Positions 53,911 through 63,470 of a stretch of 64,000 nt of DNA are shown one piece after another. The notes beneath the pieces were generated by a model. It was not told the origin of the DNA. It was given only the letters and a program-made list of their open reading frames with translations, and did not search any database. This stretch comes from Nitrobacter sp051535235 (lineage in GTDB: Bacteria; Pseudomonadota; Alphaproteobacteria; Rhizobiales; Xanthobacteraceae), in NCBI RefSeq assembly GCF_051535235.1, contig NZ_JBPPLZ010000008.1:1-64000 (forward strand), given 5' to 3'. Position 1 is the first letter of the stretch, and each line of letters begins with the position of its first letter. The position numbers and the translations under genes are program-made.

Positions 53911-54015
53911 AGAGCGTTTTCAAGCGAAGTGGCTACCGGTTCGCGTAAAGAAAACGCGTCAAATCAAAAACATAGAGCCCCGCTTCTGATTCCATCAGAA
54001 GCGGAAAGGCTCTAG
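53911..54015 (-). repeat. Dispersed repeat overlapping the rne stop codon
   Basis: Same block order as 37132-37236: AGAGCGTTTTCAAGCGAAGT, ACCGGTTCGCGTAAAGAAAA, CGCGTCAAATCAAAA, then the hairpin AGAGCCCCGCTTCTGATT / ATCAGAAGCGGAAAGGCTCT. On the minus strand the outer arm begins GGCTAGAGCC and provides the TAG of rne (54012-54014), and the hairpin is followed by a T-rich stretch. Confidence 0.78.
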
Positions 54016-57000
54016 CCGCCGTTGCCGAACCGGCGCGACCACCACCCCCCACGGCGTGGACGGTCTTCGTTCGATTCGTCCGGAGGCTGTTGCGGCTCAG
54101 GAGCCGTTTCTTCCGGCTGGCTTTGAGCCGCGGGCGCCACCGGCGGCGCCTCTTCCGAAGTGAAGCTCACCTTCTCGCGCACCGTCGAGCGCCTGCGAAC
54201 CGTTTTTTCGGTTTCTGATATGGCCTGGTCCTTGGCGTCATCCGGAGGGCTCGCGATGTCGGGCTGCACCGCGGAGTTCTTCGGCTGAGCTTCGACGTCG
54301 GGCGAACCGGCCTGCGGTTCAGGTTCAGGGGCGATCGGCGCCGAGTCGAAGTCTGCGACGGCTTCGACGACTTCCGACGCTGAGGTCGGACCAAGTTCGT
54401 CGGAAATCGAGCCGGCGAGGCCCGTGCCGGTACTCCCGCGCCGACGCCTGCCGCCACGCCGTCCGCGACGACGCGGGCGCCGTTCCTCGTCCGGAGACTG
54501 ATCGGCTTGCGCTTCGGCATCCTGCGCTTCGGCGTCATCTCCGTCATTTTCGACGTCGCCGGTCATGAAGCGCGCCGCGGCGAAATCAGCAGGAATCAGC
54601 ACGTTGTCGGTATCGTCCTCAGGGGCGATCTGATCCTCGCGGATTTCTACGGATCGTTCGCGCCGGGACCGGCGGCGCTTTCGCTTGCGGCCGTCGCCTT
54701 CGGCTTCGCTAACCGCTTGTTCGTCGGTGCGGGCTTCGGTATCGCCGGTCTCGGTCTCGGCTTCAGTATCGAGAGGCTGCTCATCCTCGGTGGCTTCTTC
54801 GGGTTGCGGAGGGAATGCGGCAAGTTGCGCGGCCAGCAGCGCTTTCGCGGCTTCCAGCGTATGCACCTGCTCACCGCGATCGATGATGAACGATTGCTGA
54901 CCGGCGATTCCAGGATCGGCGACCACGGAAAGACCGACCTTGAAGCTGTGTTCGAGGTCGCGGAGATGACCACGCTTCTGGTTGAGCACATACAACGCGA
55001 CATTGGTGCGTGTCCGCACGATAAGATTGTGCGTCGCGCCTTTCATCAGGGTTTCCTCGAGGCTGCGCAGCAACTGCAAGGCCACCGATGGAACCGACCG
55101 CACGTGACCGGTGCCGCCGCAGTGCGGGCAGGGCTCGGTCGAGCTTTCCAGCATGCTGGCGCGAATGCGCTGGCGCGACATTTCCAGAAGCCCGAAGTGC
55201 GAGATGCGTCCGACCTGAATGCGCGCACGGTCGTGGCGCAGACAGTCGCTGAGCTTGCGCTCCACGGCGCGGTTGTTGCGCTTCTCGTCCATGTCGATGA
55301 AGTCGATGACGATCAGGCCGGCGAGATCGCGCAATCGCAACTGCCTGGCGACTTCCTCGGCAGCCTCGAGATTGGTCTTGAGCGCGGTATCCTTGATGTG
55401 ATGCTCGCGGGTCGAACGGCCGGAATTGACGTCGATCGACACCAGCGCCTCGGTCTGGTTGATCACGATGTATCCTCCGGAGCGAAGCTGCACCGTCGGC
55501 GAGAACATCGCATCGAGCTGGCTTTCCACGCCCATGCGCGAGAATAACGGTTGATAATCGTGATACGGCTTTACCGCGCGAACGTTGGACGGCATCAGCA
55601 TCTTCATGAAATCGCGCGCTTCCTGATAACCGGCTTCACCGGCTACCTGGATTTCGTCGATTTCCTTGCTGTAGAGATCGCGCAGCGAACGCTTGATCAG
55701 CGAGCCTTCTTCATACACGAGCGTCGGCGCCTGCGACCGCAGGGTCACGTCACGCACGGTTTCCCACATGCGGATCAGATATTCGAAGTCGCGCTTGATC
55801 TCCGGCTTGGTGCGCGAGGCGCCGGCGGTGCGCAGGATAACTCCCATGCCTTCGGGCACGTCGAGGTCCTGCACCACCTCCTTCAGCCGCGAACGATCCT
55901 GTGCCGAGGTGATCTTGCGGCTGATGCCACCGCCGCGCGCGGTGTTGGGCATCAGCACGGCGTAACGGCCGGCCAGCGATAGATAAGTCGTCAGCGCCGC
56001 GCCCTTGTTGCCGCGCTCTTCCTTGACAACCTGCACCAGCATCACCTGGCGGCGCTTGATGACTTCCTGAATTTTGTACTGACGCCGCGGCCGGTAGGTG
56101 CGCTCGGGCACTTCCTCCAGCGCATCGTCGCCGCCGACGGATTCGACCTGCTGGTCCTCCTCGGCCTCACCATCGTCCTCGTCCTCGTCAGCGGGGACGA
56201 CGTCGTGATCGTGAGCTTCGTGATGATCGTGAGGTTCGTGTGCCTCCTCGGCAGCGAGAACGGCCGGTTCCGCATGATCGTCTTGAGCGTCATGGGCCTG
56301 CGGCTCGAAATCGGCCGCATGTGCATTCGATGCCACCGGGGCTTCGTCGGCTTCACGATGCGCCTCGTCGCGAGGCTCGCGGACGGCGTCATCCGGGTCC
56401 GGCGCGAAAGCGAAGTCTTGCGAGCCCTGCGGATGACCCGCATCGATTTCGTGATGATCGGAACCATAGGGATCGCCGTGCCCGACATCATCCTGATCTT
56501 GCGCCTGCTCATGGTGTTCGTGATTCGCGTCATCCTCGTGTGGATGATCGTGATCCTGCACCTCGTGTTGCTGCCCGACATGTTCGTCCGGCGTCGATTC
56601 GTCGTGGGGATGCCCGAACTGCGACGCATCTGCCGCCGCGTCCTCATGGTCCGCATCCTCGACGATGGCGCTCTGCACGCGTTCGCCGTGGTCGCGCCGG
56701 CGCGAACTGCGATTCCGTGAGCGGCGGCGGCTGGAGCGATCTTCCGACTCTTCTTCCGCCTCGCGATGCGCGCGCTCGTCGGCTTCGATCAGCGCCTGAC
56801 GGTCGGCGACCGGAATCTGATAATAGTCAGGATGGATTTCGCTGAACGCAAGGAAGCCGTGTCGGTTTCCGCCGTATTCGATGAACGCGGCCTGCAGCGA
56901 AGGTTCCACGCGGGTGACCTTGGCCAGATAGATGTTGCCGCGCAGTTGTTTGCGCTGGGCGGATTCGAAATCAAATTCCTCGACGCGATTGCCGCGAACC

Positions 57001-57065
57001 ACGACCACCCGGGTCTCTTCCGGGTGGGTGGCGTCGATCAACATCTTGTTGGGTTTGTTGGACAT
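54012..57065 (-). CDS. rne: Ribonuclease E with His/Asp-rich insertion in the S1 domain
   Basis: The start at 57065 (MSNKPNKMLIDATHPEETRV) is the family start; 25 extra upstream codons are not conserved. The 1017-residue endonuclease cuts mRNA and rRNA and scaffolds the degradosome. Visible: S1 domain N-half (about 35-95), a low-complexity insertion of about 220 residues (98-318) rich in His, Asp and Glu (for example DHDHPHEDDANHEHHEQ), S1 C-half, 5'-sensor, DNase I-like catalytic Asp residues in LIVIDFIDMDEKRN, the Zn-link CPHCGGTGHV (about 675), and a disordered acidic/Arg-rich C-terminal scaffold (about 790-1017). It ends in a repeat-derived TAG. Confidence 0.96.
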   Translation of the reverse strand: MSNKPNKMLIDATHPEETRVVVVRGNRVEEFDFESAQRKQLRGNIYLAKVTRVEPSLQAAFIEYGGNRHGFLAFSEIHPDYYQIPVADRQALIEADERAHREAEEESEDRSSRRRSRNRSSRRRDHGERVQSAIVEDADHEDAAADASQFGHPHDESTPDEHVGQQHEVQDHDHPHEDDANHEHHEQAQDQDDVGHGDPYGSDHHEIDAGHPQGSQDFAFAPDPDDAVREPRDEAHREADEAPVASNAHAADFEPQAHDAQDDHAEPAVLAAEEAHEPHDHHEAHDHDVVPADEDEDDGEAEEDQQVESVGGDDALEEVPERTYRPRRQYKIQEVIKRRQVMLVQVVKEERGNKGAALTTYLSLAGRYAVLMPNTARGGGISRKITSAQDRSRLKEVVQDLDVPEGMGVILRTAGASRTKPEIKRDFEYLIRMWETVRDVTLRSQAPTLVYEEGSLIKRSLRDLYSKEIDEIQVAGEAGYQEARDFMKMLMPSNVRAVKPYHDYQPLFSRMGVESQLDAMFSPTVQLRSGGYIVINQTEALVSIDVNSGRSTREHHIKDTALKTNLEAAEEVARQLRLRDLAGLIVIDFIDMDEKRNNRAVERKLSDCLRHDRARIQVGRISHFGLLEMSRQRIRASMLESSTEPCPHCGGTGHVRSVPSVALQLLRSLEETLMKGATHNLIVRTRTNVALYVLNQKRGHLRDLEHSFKVGLSVVADPGIAGQQSFIIDRGEQVHTLEAAKALLAAQLAAFPPQPEEATEDEQPLDTEAETETGDTEARTDEQAVSEAEGDGRKRKRRRSRRERSVEIREDQIAPEDDTDNVLIPADFAAARFMTGDVENDGDDAEAQDAEAQADQSPDEERRPRRRGRRGGRRRRGSTGTGLAGSISDELGPTSASEVVEAVADFDSAPIAPEPEPQAGSPDVEAQPKNSAVQPDIASPPDDAKDQAISETEKTVRRRSTVREKVSFTSEEAPPVAPAAQSQPEETAPEPQQPPDESNEDRPRRGGWWSRRFGNGG

Positions 57066-57734
57066 GTTGGAGCTCTTGGCGGCGGAGGGCGCATGGCACG
57101 GCGCGCGCGTTTCGCGCGGCCGGGTGACGCAACGGTCCACCTGATTCGGGGGTGAGGGGAAGGCCGCGATGTGATCCTGGGCGCCTTGCCGATCCTGTTC
57201 CCGGCGCGGTGCGGCGCGCGAAGCTCTCGCCTCGCGTCGGCGCGGTCTTTGCGGGGATTTTGGTCGGCTCTTCAGTCTGGCGCATCAGGCGTCGGCCCGT
57301 CTGAACAGGTTGGCGGCAAAAGCACCGCCGTATATCTCGCTGCCGGACCGACGCGGCGCCAAAGTGCCTGTCGGCTGTCGTACCTCGTGGCCGCAGGGCC
57401 GGGACAATCGGTCATTACCTTCTGAAACCGTCCCCGGCGCAAAAAAACCTGGTACCGGACGCCCCTCGAGCTCGAAACCGCCACTCCAACTCGGCCGCGC
57501 GACGCGCTGGCTGCGTGGAGGGGGCAGAAAACGCGGGCACCTCGAGCAATTTGAGATCCTGCGCCGCACCGGGAGGCTGTACGCGATACAACCGGGAGTT
57601 TAACCGTCAGCACTTCATACATACGTGGATTACTTGAGGCTTGCAAGGGACAGCGTCTCCCGCGGGCAGGACCGCCAGTATTTGTTGTGGGCGGATTTAA
57701 GGTCCGATTAACCCTACGGTTCTATTGCGGTAAA
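57066..57734. other. Long divergent intergenic region (rne leader and amidase promoter)
   Basis: 669 bases separate rne and the amidase gene. No supported gene is present on either strand. The part nearest rne (about 57070-57300 on the minus strand) probably encodes a long 5' untranslated leader; rne mRNAs are commonly autoregulated through such leaders, but no specific structure is claimed. The stretch 57590-57735 nearest the amidase is more AT-rich. Confidence 0.5.
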
Positions 57735-59045
57735 ATGCAGCTCGGAGGCATGGGTTCGTTGGCGAGCCGCGCAAATCTGGGAATCATCTGGCTCTGCGCC
57801 ACTGCGCTGTTTCTTTCCGGCGCGGCTTCACTCGCCGCCGGAAACGACCGTGATCGCCCCGAGGTTGCGGGGGATTTTCCGGTCGCCTCGGAGGTCCGGC
57901 TCGCGGGCGATGCGAAACAGACCCGCTTCATTCTGGATCTGGACAAAAAGATCGATATCCATCCCTTTTTGCTGGCCAATCCTTACCGGGTCGTCATTGA
58001 CATCCCACAGGTGAGCTTCCGCCTGGCCCCCGATGCCGGCGCTGACGGACGCGGTCTGATCAAGGCGTTTCGCTACGGGCTGGTGATGCCCGGCGGATCG
58101 CGGATCGTCTTCGATCTCGCGGGTCCCGCGAAAATCGAAAAGGCCTATGTGCTCGATGCAGCAAACGGTCAGCCGCCCCGCCTGGTGGTCGAACTGGAGG
58201 CTGTCGACCGGGCTGAGTTCAATCGCCTGCTGGCGGCGTCAAACAGTTCCGAAGGGTTGAGAGGTGCGGTTTCCCCCGAAGCGGCCGTCGAGGCGACCGG
58301 CTCGACCACGGCCGCGACGCCTTCGGACACGCGTCCCGTGGTCGTGATCGATCCGGGCCATGGCGGAATCGACAACGGAACCGAGGCTTCGACGGGAGAG
58401 ACGGAAAAGGATCTAGTGCTGGCCTTTGCCGTGGCTTTGCGTGATCGCATCGAGCAGGACGGCAAATATCACGTTATTATGACCCGGACCGACGACACCT
58501 TCATCCCGCTGGCCGAGCGTGTGCGTGTCGCCCGAACCAATGGCGCCGCGCTGTTCGTGTCGATCCATGCGGACGCGCTGCCGCGCCGCGAGGGCGATGC
58601 CCGGGGCGCGACGATCTACACACTGTCGGACAAGGCATCAGACGTCGAAGCGGAGCGGCTGGCGGAAGCCGAAAACAAGGCCGACGCGATCGGAGGCGTC
58701 AACCTGACCGAGGAGCCGACCGACGTCGCCGATATCCTGATCGACCTCGCGCAGCGGGAAACGCGCACGTTTTCAAACCGCTTCGCCCGGCTGTTGATGA
58801 GCGAGATGCAAACGACCATGCGGATGCACAAGCACCCGCTGAAGTCGGCCGGGTTCAGGGTCCTCAAGGCGCCCGATGTGCCGTCGGTATTGATCGAACT
58901 GGGGTTCGTCTCCAACAAGGCTGACCTCCGTCAAATGGTATCTGATGACTGGCGCTCCAAAACGGTTCGTTCGGTTGCGAACGCGGTTGAGGCGTTCCTT
59001 GCGAAAAGAGTGGTTTCGGCTGGGCCTGGCCCATTGAAGCCCTAG
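57735..59045 (+). CDS. amiC: N-acetylmuramoyl-L-alanine amidase with AMIN domain
   Basis: Starts at 57735 and 57750 (and a GTG at 57687) are possible; 57735 has better spacing to a GCGG. The approximately 436-residue product has a signal peptide (LGIIWLCATALFLSGAASLA), an AMIN domain (about 45-150) and a zinc amidase_3 domain (about 200-430) with ligands in VIDPGHGGIDNGTEA (His), Glu of GETEKD-type region and VSIHADALPR (His), and the catalytic Glu in LIELGFVSNKAD. It cleaves septal peptidoglycan in the periplasm. Immediately upstream of PBP1A, which completes a cell-wall pair. Confidence 0.93.
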   Translation: MQLGGMGSLASRANLGIIWLCATALFLSGAASLAAGNDRDRPEVAGDFPVASEVRLAGDAKQTRFILDLDKKIDIHPFLLANPYRVVIDIPQVSFRLAPDAGADGRGLIKAFRYGLVMPGGSRIVFDLAGPAKIEKAYVLDAANGQPPRLVVELEAVDRAEFNRLLAASNSSEGLRGAVSPEAAVEATGSTTAATPSDTRPVVVIDPGHGGIDNGTEASTGETEKDLVLAFAVALRDRIEQDGKYHVIMTRTDDTFIPLAERVRVARTNGAALFVSIHADALPRREGDARGATIYTLSDKASDVEAERLAEAENKADAIGGVNLTEEPTDVADILIDLAQRETRTFSNRFARLLMSEMQTTMRMHKHPLKSAGFRVLKAPDVPSVLIELGFVSNKADLRQMVSDDWRSKTVRSVANAVEAFLAKRVVSAGPGPLKP

Positions 59046-59221
59046 TTTGGCCACAGCGGCCGCTCTATAGAAAAGTTGTCGCAAGTTCGCAGAATCGGCC
59101 ACAACCGGAGTTCCTCTCCGGCGGATGCTTCGACGAACGAACGCATCAACCGACGAAAAATAAGGCTCGCGGACTCGCCGCCATATTGCCCGGCGGCCGG
59201 CAACGAAACGGACATTCGATA

Positions 59222-61714
59222 ATGCGCTTGCTGCTGCGATTCGTCGGTTTCCTGTTTGCGGCGGGAACGATCCTGTTTCTGGTCGGCGTCGCGGCAGCGG
59301 CAGGGCTGATCTGGCATTTTTCCAAGGACCTGCCGGACTATTCCCAGCTTCAGAACTACGAGCCGCCGGTGATGACGCGCGTCCATGCGTCGGACGGTTC
59401 GCTGCTCGGTGAATACGCCAAGGAACGCAGGCTTTACCTGCCGATACAGGCGGTGCCGAAGCTGGTCATCAACGCTTTCCTGGCCGCGGAAGACAAGAAT
59501 TTCTACGAGCACGGCGGCATCGATTATTCCGGCATGCTGCGCGCAGCGCTGCTGTACGCCCAGAATTACGGCTCCAACAAGCGTCCGCAGGGCGCTTCCA
59601 CGATCACGCAGCAGGTTGCCAAGAACTTCCTGCTGACCAATGAAGTTTCCTTCACCCGAAAGATCAAGGAAGCCTTGCTCGCGATGCGGATCGAGCGGGC
59701 CTATTCCAAGGACAAGATCCTCGAACTGTACCTGAACGAGATATACCTCGGCCTCGGCGCTTACGGCATCGCGGCCGCATCGCTCGTGTATTTCGATAAA
59801 TCGGTCAATGAATTGACCGTCGCCGAGGCAGCCTATCTCGCGGCCCTGCCCAAGGCGCCCTCGACCTTGCATCCGGTGAAGAATCACGAACGCGCGGTCG
59901 AGCGCCGCAACTACGTCATCGACCGGCTGCTGGAGAACGGCTGGATCAAGCAGGCCGACGCCGAGCAGGCCCGCAAGGATCCACTGATCGTCACCAGCCG
60001 CGCCAACGGAGCGCATACTTTTGCCGGCGAATATTTCGCCGAGGAAGTCCGGCGCGACCTTTTCGAGCGCTACGGCGAAAAGAAACTCTACGAAGGGGGG
60101 CTGTCGGTCCGCACCACGCTCGACCCGAAATTGCAGGCGGTTGCGCGCAAGACCGTGGCCAATGGCCTCGTCAACTATGACGAAGCCCAGGGCTGGCGCG
60201 GCGCAATCAGCAAGCTCGACATTTCCGATGACTGGGGCGTGAAACTCGCCGATGTCAAATCGCTGTCCGACATCGCGCCCTGGCGAATGGCGGTCGTCCT
60301 GGAGTCCGACGACAAGTCTGCACGGATCGGATTTCAGCCTGGCCGCGAGTTGGGCGGCGCCGTGAGCAAAGAGCGGCAAACGGGCTTGATCACGCTCGAT
60401 GGGGTGAAGTGGGCCAAAGCCCTTTCGGGGCCGGCGCGCGGCCATACGGCAACGAAAGTGTCACAGGTGCTTTCGCCCGGCGACGTGATCTATGCCGATC
60501 CGTTGATCGGCAAGGACGGCAAGATCGTCGAGGGTGAATACCGGTTGCGGCAATTGCCTCTCGTGTCTGGCGCGATGGTCGCCATGGACCCAAGGACCGG
60601 CCGTGTGCTGGCAATGGTCGGTGGATTCTCGTTCGATCAGAGCCAGTTCAATCGCGCGACGCAGGCCTACCGGCAGCCGGGCTCCTCATTCAAGCCGATC
60701 GTCTATTCCTCGGCGCTCGACAACGGCTATACGCCGTCGACCGTCATCGTTGACGCGCCGATCGAGATCGATCAGGGGCAGGGCTCCGGCGTGTGGCGAC
60801 CGGAAAACTATTCGAAGGAAAAATACTACGGCCCGCAAACGCTTCGGAATGCGCTGCGGCTCTCGCTCAACACCGTGACGGTCAGGCTGGCGCAGGACAT
60901 CGGCATGCCCTTGATCGGCGAATATGCCAAGCGCTTCGGAGTTTATGACGAATTGCCGAACTATCTGTCCTACGCGCTTGGGGCCGGCGAAACTACGGTG
61001 TTGCGGATGGTGACCGCGTATTCGATGTTCGACAATGGCGGCCGGCGCGTGAAGCCGACCCTGATCGACCGCATTCAGGATCGCTATGGCCACACCATCT
61101 ACAAGCACGACACGCGCGAGTGCCGCGGGTGCGATGCCCCGGAGGGCTGGAAGAACCAGCCCGAGCCCCAGTTGATCGACCACCGCGAGCGGGTGCTGGA
61201 TTCGATGACGGCCTATCAGATCACCTCCATGATGGAGGGCGTGGTGCAGGCCGGCACCGCCACGGTCATGCGCGATGTCGGCAAGCCGATCGCCGGCAAG
61301 ACCGGCACCACTAACGATCAGAAGGACGCCTGGTTCATCGGATTCTCGCCCGATCTCGTCGTAGGCGTCTATATGGGCTACGACAAGCCGCGCAACCTCG
61401 GCCGCACCGCGACCGGCGGACATCTGGCGGCGCCGATCGCGCGCGATTTCATGAAGATCGCGCTTGCCGACAAGCCAGCCACCCCGTTTTCTCCGCCTCC
61501 CGGCATCAAGCTGGTTCGCGTCGATGCCAAGACCGGCATGCGCGCCGGTCCCGGCGATACCGGCAGGACCATCCTCGAAGCCTTCAAGCCCGGCACAGCG
61601 CCGCCCGACAATTATTCCGTGATCGGTGTGGCGGATCCTGACGGACGTCAGCCGCAGCCGCTTCCCGACGCCGACCGCAGCCTGTTCCGGCCCGGAACGG
61701 GCGGGCTGTACTAA
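59222..61714 (+). CDS. mrcA: Penicillin-binding protein 1A (transglycosylase/transpeptidase)
   Basis: The start at 59222 (MRLLLRFVGFLFAAG) places the TM helix at the N terminus; a 12-residue extension is unlikely. The 830-residue class A PBP has a GT51 domain (about 55-230; AAEDKNFYEHGGID, GASTITQQVAKNFLLT), an OB-like insert (about 320-420) and a transpeptidase with SSFK (YRQPGSSFKPIVYSSAL), SLN (LRLSLNTVTV) and KTG (IAGKTGTTNDQKDAWFIG). It polymerises and crosslinks peptidoglycan at the inner membrane. It follows the amidase by 176 bp. Confidence 0.97.
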   Translation: MRLLLRFVGFLFAAGTILFLVGVAAAAGLIWHFSKDLPDYSQLQNYEPPVMTRVHASDGSLLGEYAKERRLYLPIQAVPKLVINAFLAAEDKNFYEHGGIDYSGMLRAALLYAQNYGSNKRPQGASTITQQVAKNFLLTNEVSFTRKIKEALLAMRIERAYSKDKILELYLNEIYLGLGAYGIAAASLVYFDKSVNELTVAEAAYLAALPKAPSTLHPVKNHERAVERRNYVIDRLLENGWIKQADAEQARKDPLIVTSRANGAHTFAGEYFAEEVRRDLFERYGEKKLYEGGLSVRTTLDPKLQAVARKTVANGLVNYDEAQGWRGAISKLDISDDWGVKLADVKSLSDIAPWRMAVVLESDDKSARIGFQPGRELGGAVSKERQTGLITLDGVKWAKALSGPARGHTATKVSQVLSPGDVIYADPLIGKDGKIVEGEYRLRQLPLVSGAMVAMDPRTGRVLAMVGGFSFDQSQFNRATQAYRQPGSSFKPIVYSSALDNGYTPSTVIVDAPIEIDQGQGSGVWRPENYSKEKYYGPQTLRNALRLSLNTVTVRLAQDIGMPLIGEYAKRFGVYDELPNYLSYALGAGETTVLRMVTAYSMFDNGGRRVKPTLIDRIQDRYGHTIYKHDTRECRGCDAPEGWKNQPEPQLIDHRERVLDSMTAYQITSMMEGVVQAGTATVMRDVGKPIAGKTGTTNDQKDAWFIGFSPDLVVGVYMGYDKPRNLGRTATGGHLAAPIARDFMKIALADKPATPFSPPPGIKLVRVDAKTGMRAGPGDTGRTILEAFKPGTAPPDNYSVIGVADPDGRQPQPLPDADRSLFRPGTGGLY

Positions 61715-61885
61715 CAAGTCTGTTCCGATCATTTACGGACGCCGCGCCAGTGCCCAGCGCCGCTTTGCGCCGGCGCGCGGCTGTTCGGTTTGGATCACGC
61801 TGTATCGCGATTGCGCTTTGCAGCCGTCGCGGCTACATCACCTGCGACCGTCGAACGAGGTCATGAGACGCGGACCAGAGAAGCC

Positions 61886-63017
61886 ATGCGCGCTGAAATC
61901 GAAAGACTTGTCGAAGAGATCAAGCAGTCGGTCGGGCTGCTGAGGAGGCATCTTTGACGTCGAAACGTCAACCGCGCGCCTTGCTGAACTGAACAAGCTC
62001 GCCGAGGATCCCGATCTCTGGAACGATCCCCAAAAGGCGCAGAAGCTGATGCAGGAGCGGACCTCGCTGGAGGATTCGCTGACCGGTATCGGCAAGGTCG
62101 AGGGCGAACTCGAGGATCAGATCGGGATGATCGAACTCGGCGAGGCCGAGAACGATCAGGCCGTCGTCGAGGAAGCCGAAGCCGCCCTGAAGTCTCTCAA
62201 AAAGGAAGTCGCGCGCCGCGAACTCGAGGCGCTGCTCTCGGGCGAGGCGGATCGCTTCAACACCTACCTTGAGGTTCATGCCGGCGCCGGAGGCACCGAA
62301 AGCCAGGACTGGGCCGCGATGCTGCTGCGCATGTATACGCGCTGGGCCGAGAATCGCGGTTTCAAGGTCGAATATCTGGAAGAAACGCCCGGTGAAGAGG
62401 CCGGCATCAAGTCGGCAACGATCCAGGTCAGCGGTCACAACGCCTATGGCTGGCTCAAAACCGAGGCAGGCGTGCACCGTCTTGTCAGAATCTCGCCGTT
62501 TGATTCCAACGCACGTCGCCACACGTCGTTTTCGAGCGTGGCGATCTTCCCGGTGGTGGACGACAGCATCAAGATCGACATCAAGGAATCCGACGTCCGC
62601 ACCGATACCATGCGCTCCGGCGGTGCTGGCGGCCAGCACGTCAACAAGACTGAATCGGCGGTGCGGCTGACGCACATTCCGAGCGGTGTCGCGGTCGTTT
62701 GTCAGGCCGGGCGTTCGCAGCACAAGAACCGGGCGCAAGCCTGGGACATGCTGCGAGCGAGACTCTATGAAATCGAACTCAAGAAGCGGGAAGAGCAGGC
62801 GGCCGCGGATCAGGCGGCCAAGACCGATATCGGCTGGGGCCATCAGATCAGGTCCTACGTCCTGCAGCCCTATCAGATGGTGAAAGACCTCCGAACCGGG
62901 GTGCAGACGTCAGATACGTCTGGTGTGCTCGACGGCGACCTCGATGAATTCATGGCGGCGACGCTGGCGCAGAAGGCCTTCGGCATCTCGCCGGGTGCGG
63001 TCGAAGACGTGGATTAG
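61886..63017 (+). CDS. prfB: Peptide chain release factor 2, with programmed +1 frameshift
   Basis: Frame 0 reads ATG at 61886 for 23 codons to CTT TGA (TGA at 61955-61957). Skipping T61955 continues as GAC GTC GAA ... to the TAG stop at 63015-63017, giving a 376-residue RF2. Frame 0 encodes MRAEIERLVEEIKQSVGLLR, and the shifted frame DVETSTARLAELNKLAEDPD, which join into the normal RF2 N terminus. The UGA-recognition tripeptide SPF is in VRISPFDSNARRH and the catalytic GGQ in SGGAGGQHVNKTE. It releases peptides at UAA/UGA. The gene is intact; the internal UGA is autoregulatory. Confidence 0.97.
61942..61958 (+). promoter_or_regulatory. prfB +1 frameshift site
   Basis: The sequence AGGAGG CAT CTT TGA C contains an internal Shine-Dalgarno-like AGGAGG three bases before the slippery CUU UGA C, the classic RF2 autoregulation signal: low RF2 favours slippage at the in-frame UGA. 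Confidence 0.95.
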
Positions 63018-63470
63018 CCGATGCCGGAATCGATCTCGTGCGGTTGGCGGCTCGCAAGGGCAGGGGCGCGGCATAATCAGCAGCGTCGCGCTCACCACCG
63101 CCATTGTCATCTGCGCTTAAGCCATGAGATGAACTTCCGGGGCGCGACATTCTCAAACGCAAACAAGATTGAAATCAGGGTGTTACCTGCGTTGCCTTGA
63201 TTTCGGAGGAGTGAGGAAGCCTTTAATTTTCGCGTCACAAAAAACCAGGAATCGCGAAGAGCGGTTGGTTTAATTCGGCCACAGTTCCGGTCCAGTGCAT
63301 CAGGTGTGGCCGCGATGCCCCAGCCAGAGAGTTTCGATCGAGATCGCCCGCAAGGGGTTCCGTCTTGCTCTGGCGGCGAATATGCTTGTGCGGGGACAAA
63401 TTGACTTGAGGGGGTCCGGCGCTAAGGCAAAGGCGGCCTTGACGCTCGGAAAAGAAATGGAACTCGGCGG
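63018..63470. other. Intergenic region, no gene seen
   Basis: 453 bases between prfB and the TolC-family gene. No reading frame with both a ribosome site and recognisable product was found. The segment 63210-63290 is AT-richer and may contain the promoter of the downstream gene. Confidence 0.5.

Noticed and set aside
56205..56845. Plus-strand frames across the rne His-rich block, which look like hydrophobic membrane proteins
   Set aside because: They arise because His/Asp codons on the minus strand read as Met/Val/Ile codons on the plus strand; the rne frame is continuous through the block.
59042..60445. Antisense 467-codon frame opposite the PBP1A gene
   Set aside because: Shadow frame of a certain core gene.
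61886..61957. prfB as a frameshifted pseudogene
   Set aside because: The internal TGA sits in the canonical AGGAGG...CTTTGAC programmed-frameshift context and the rest of RF2 is intact.
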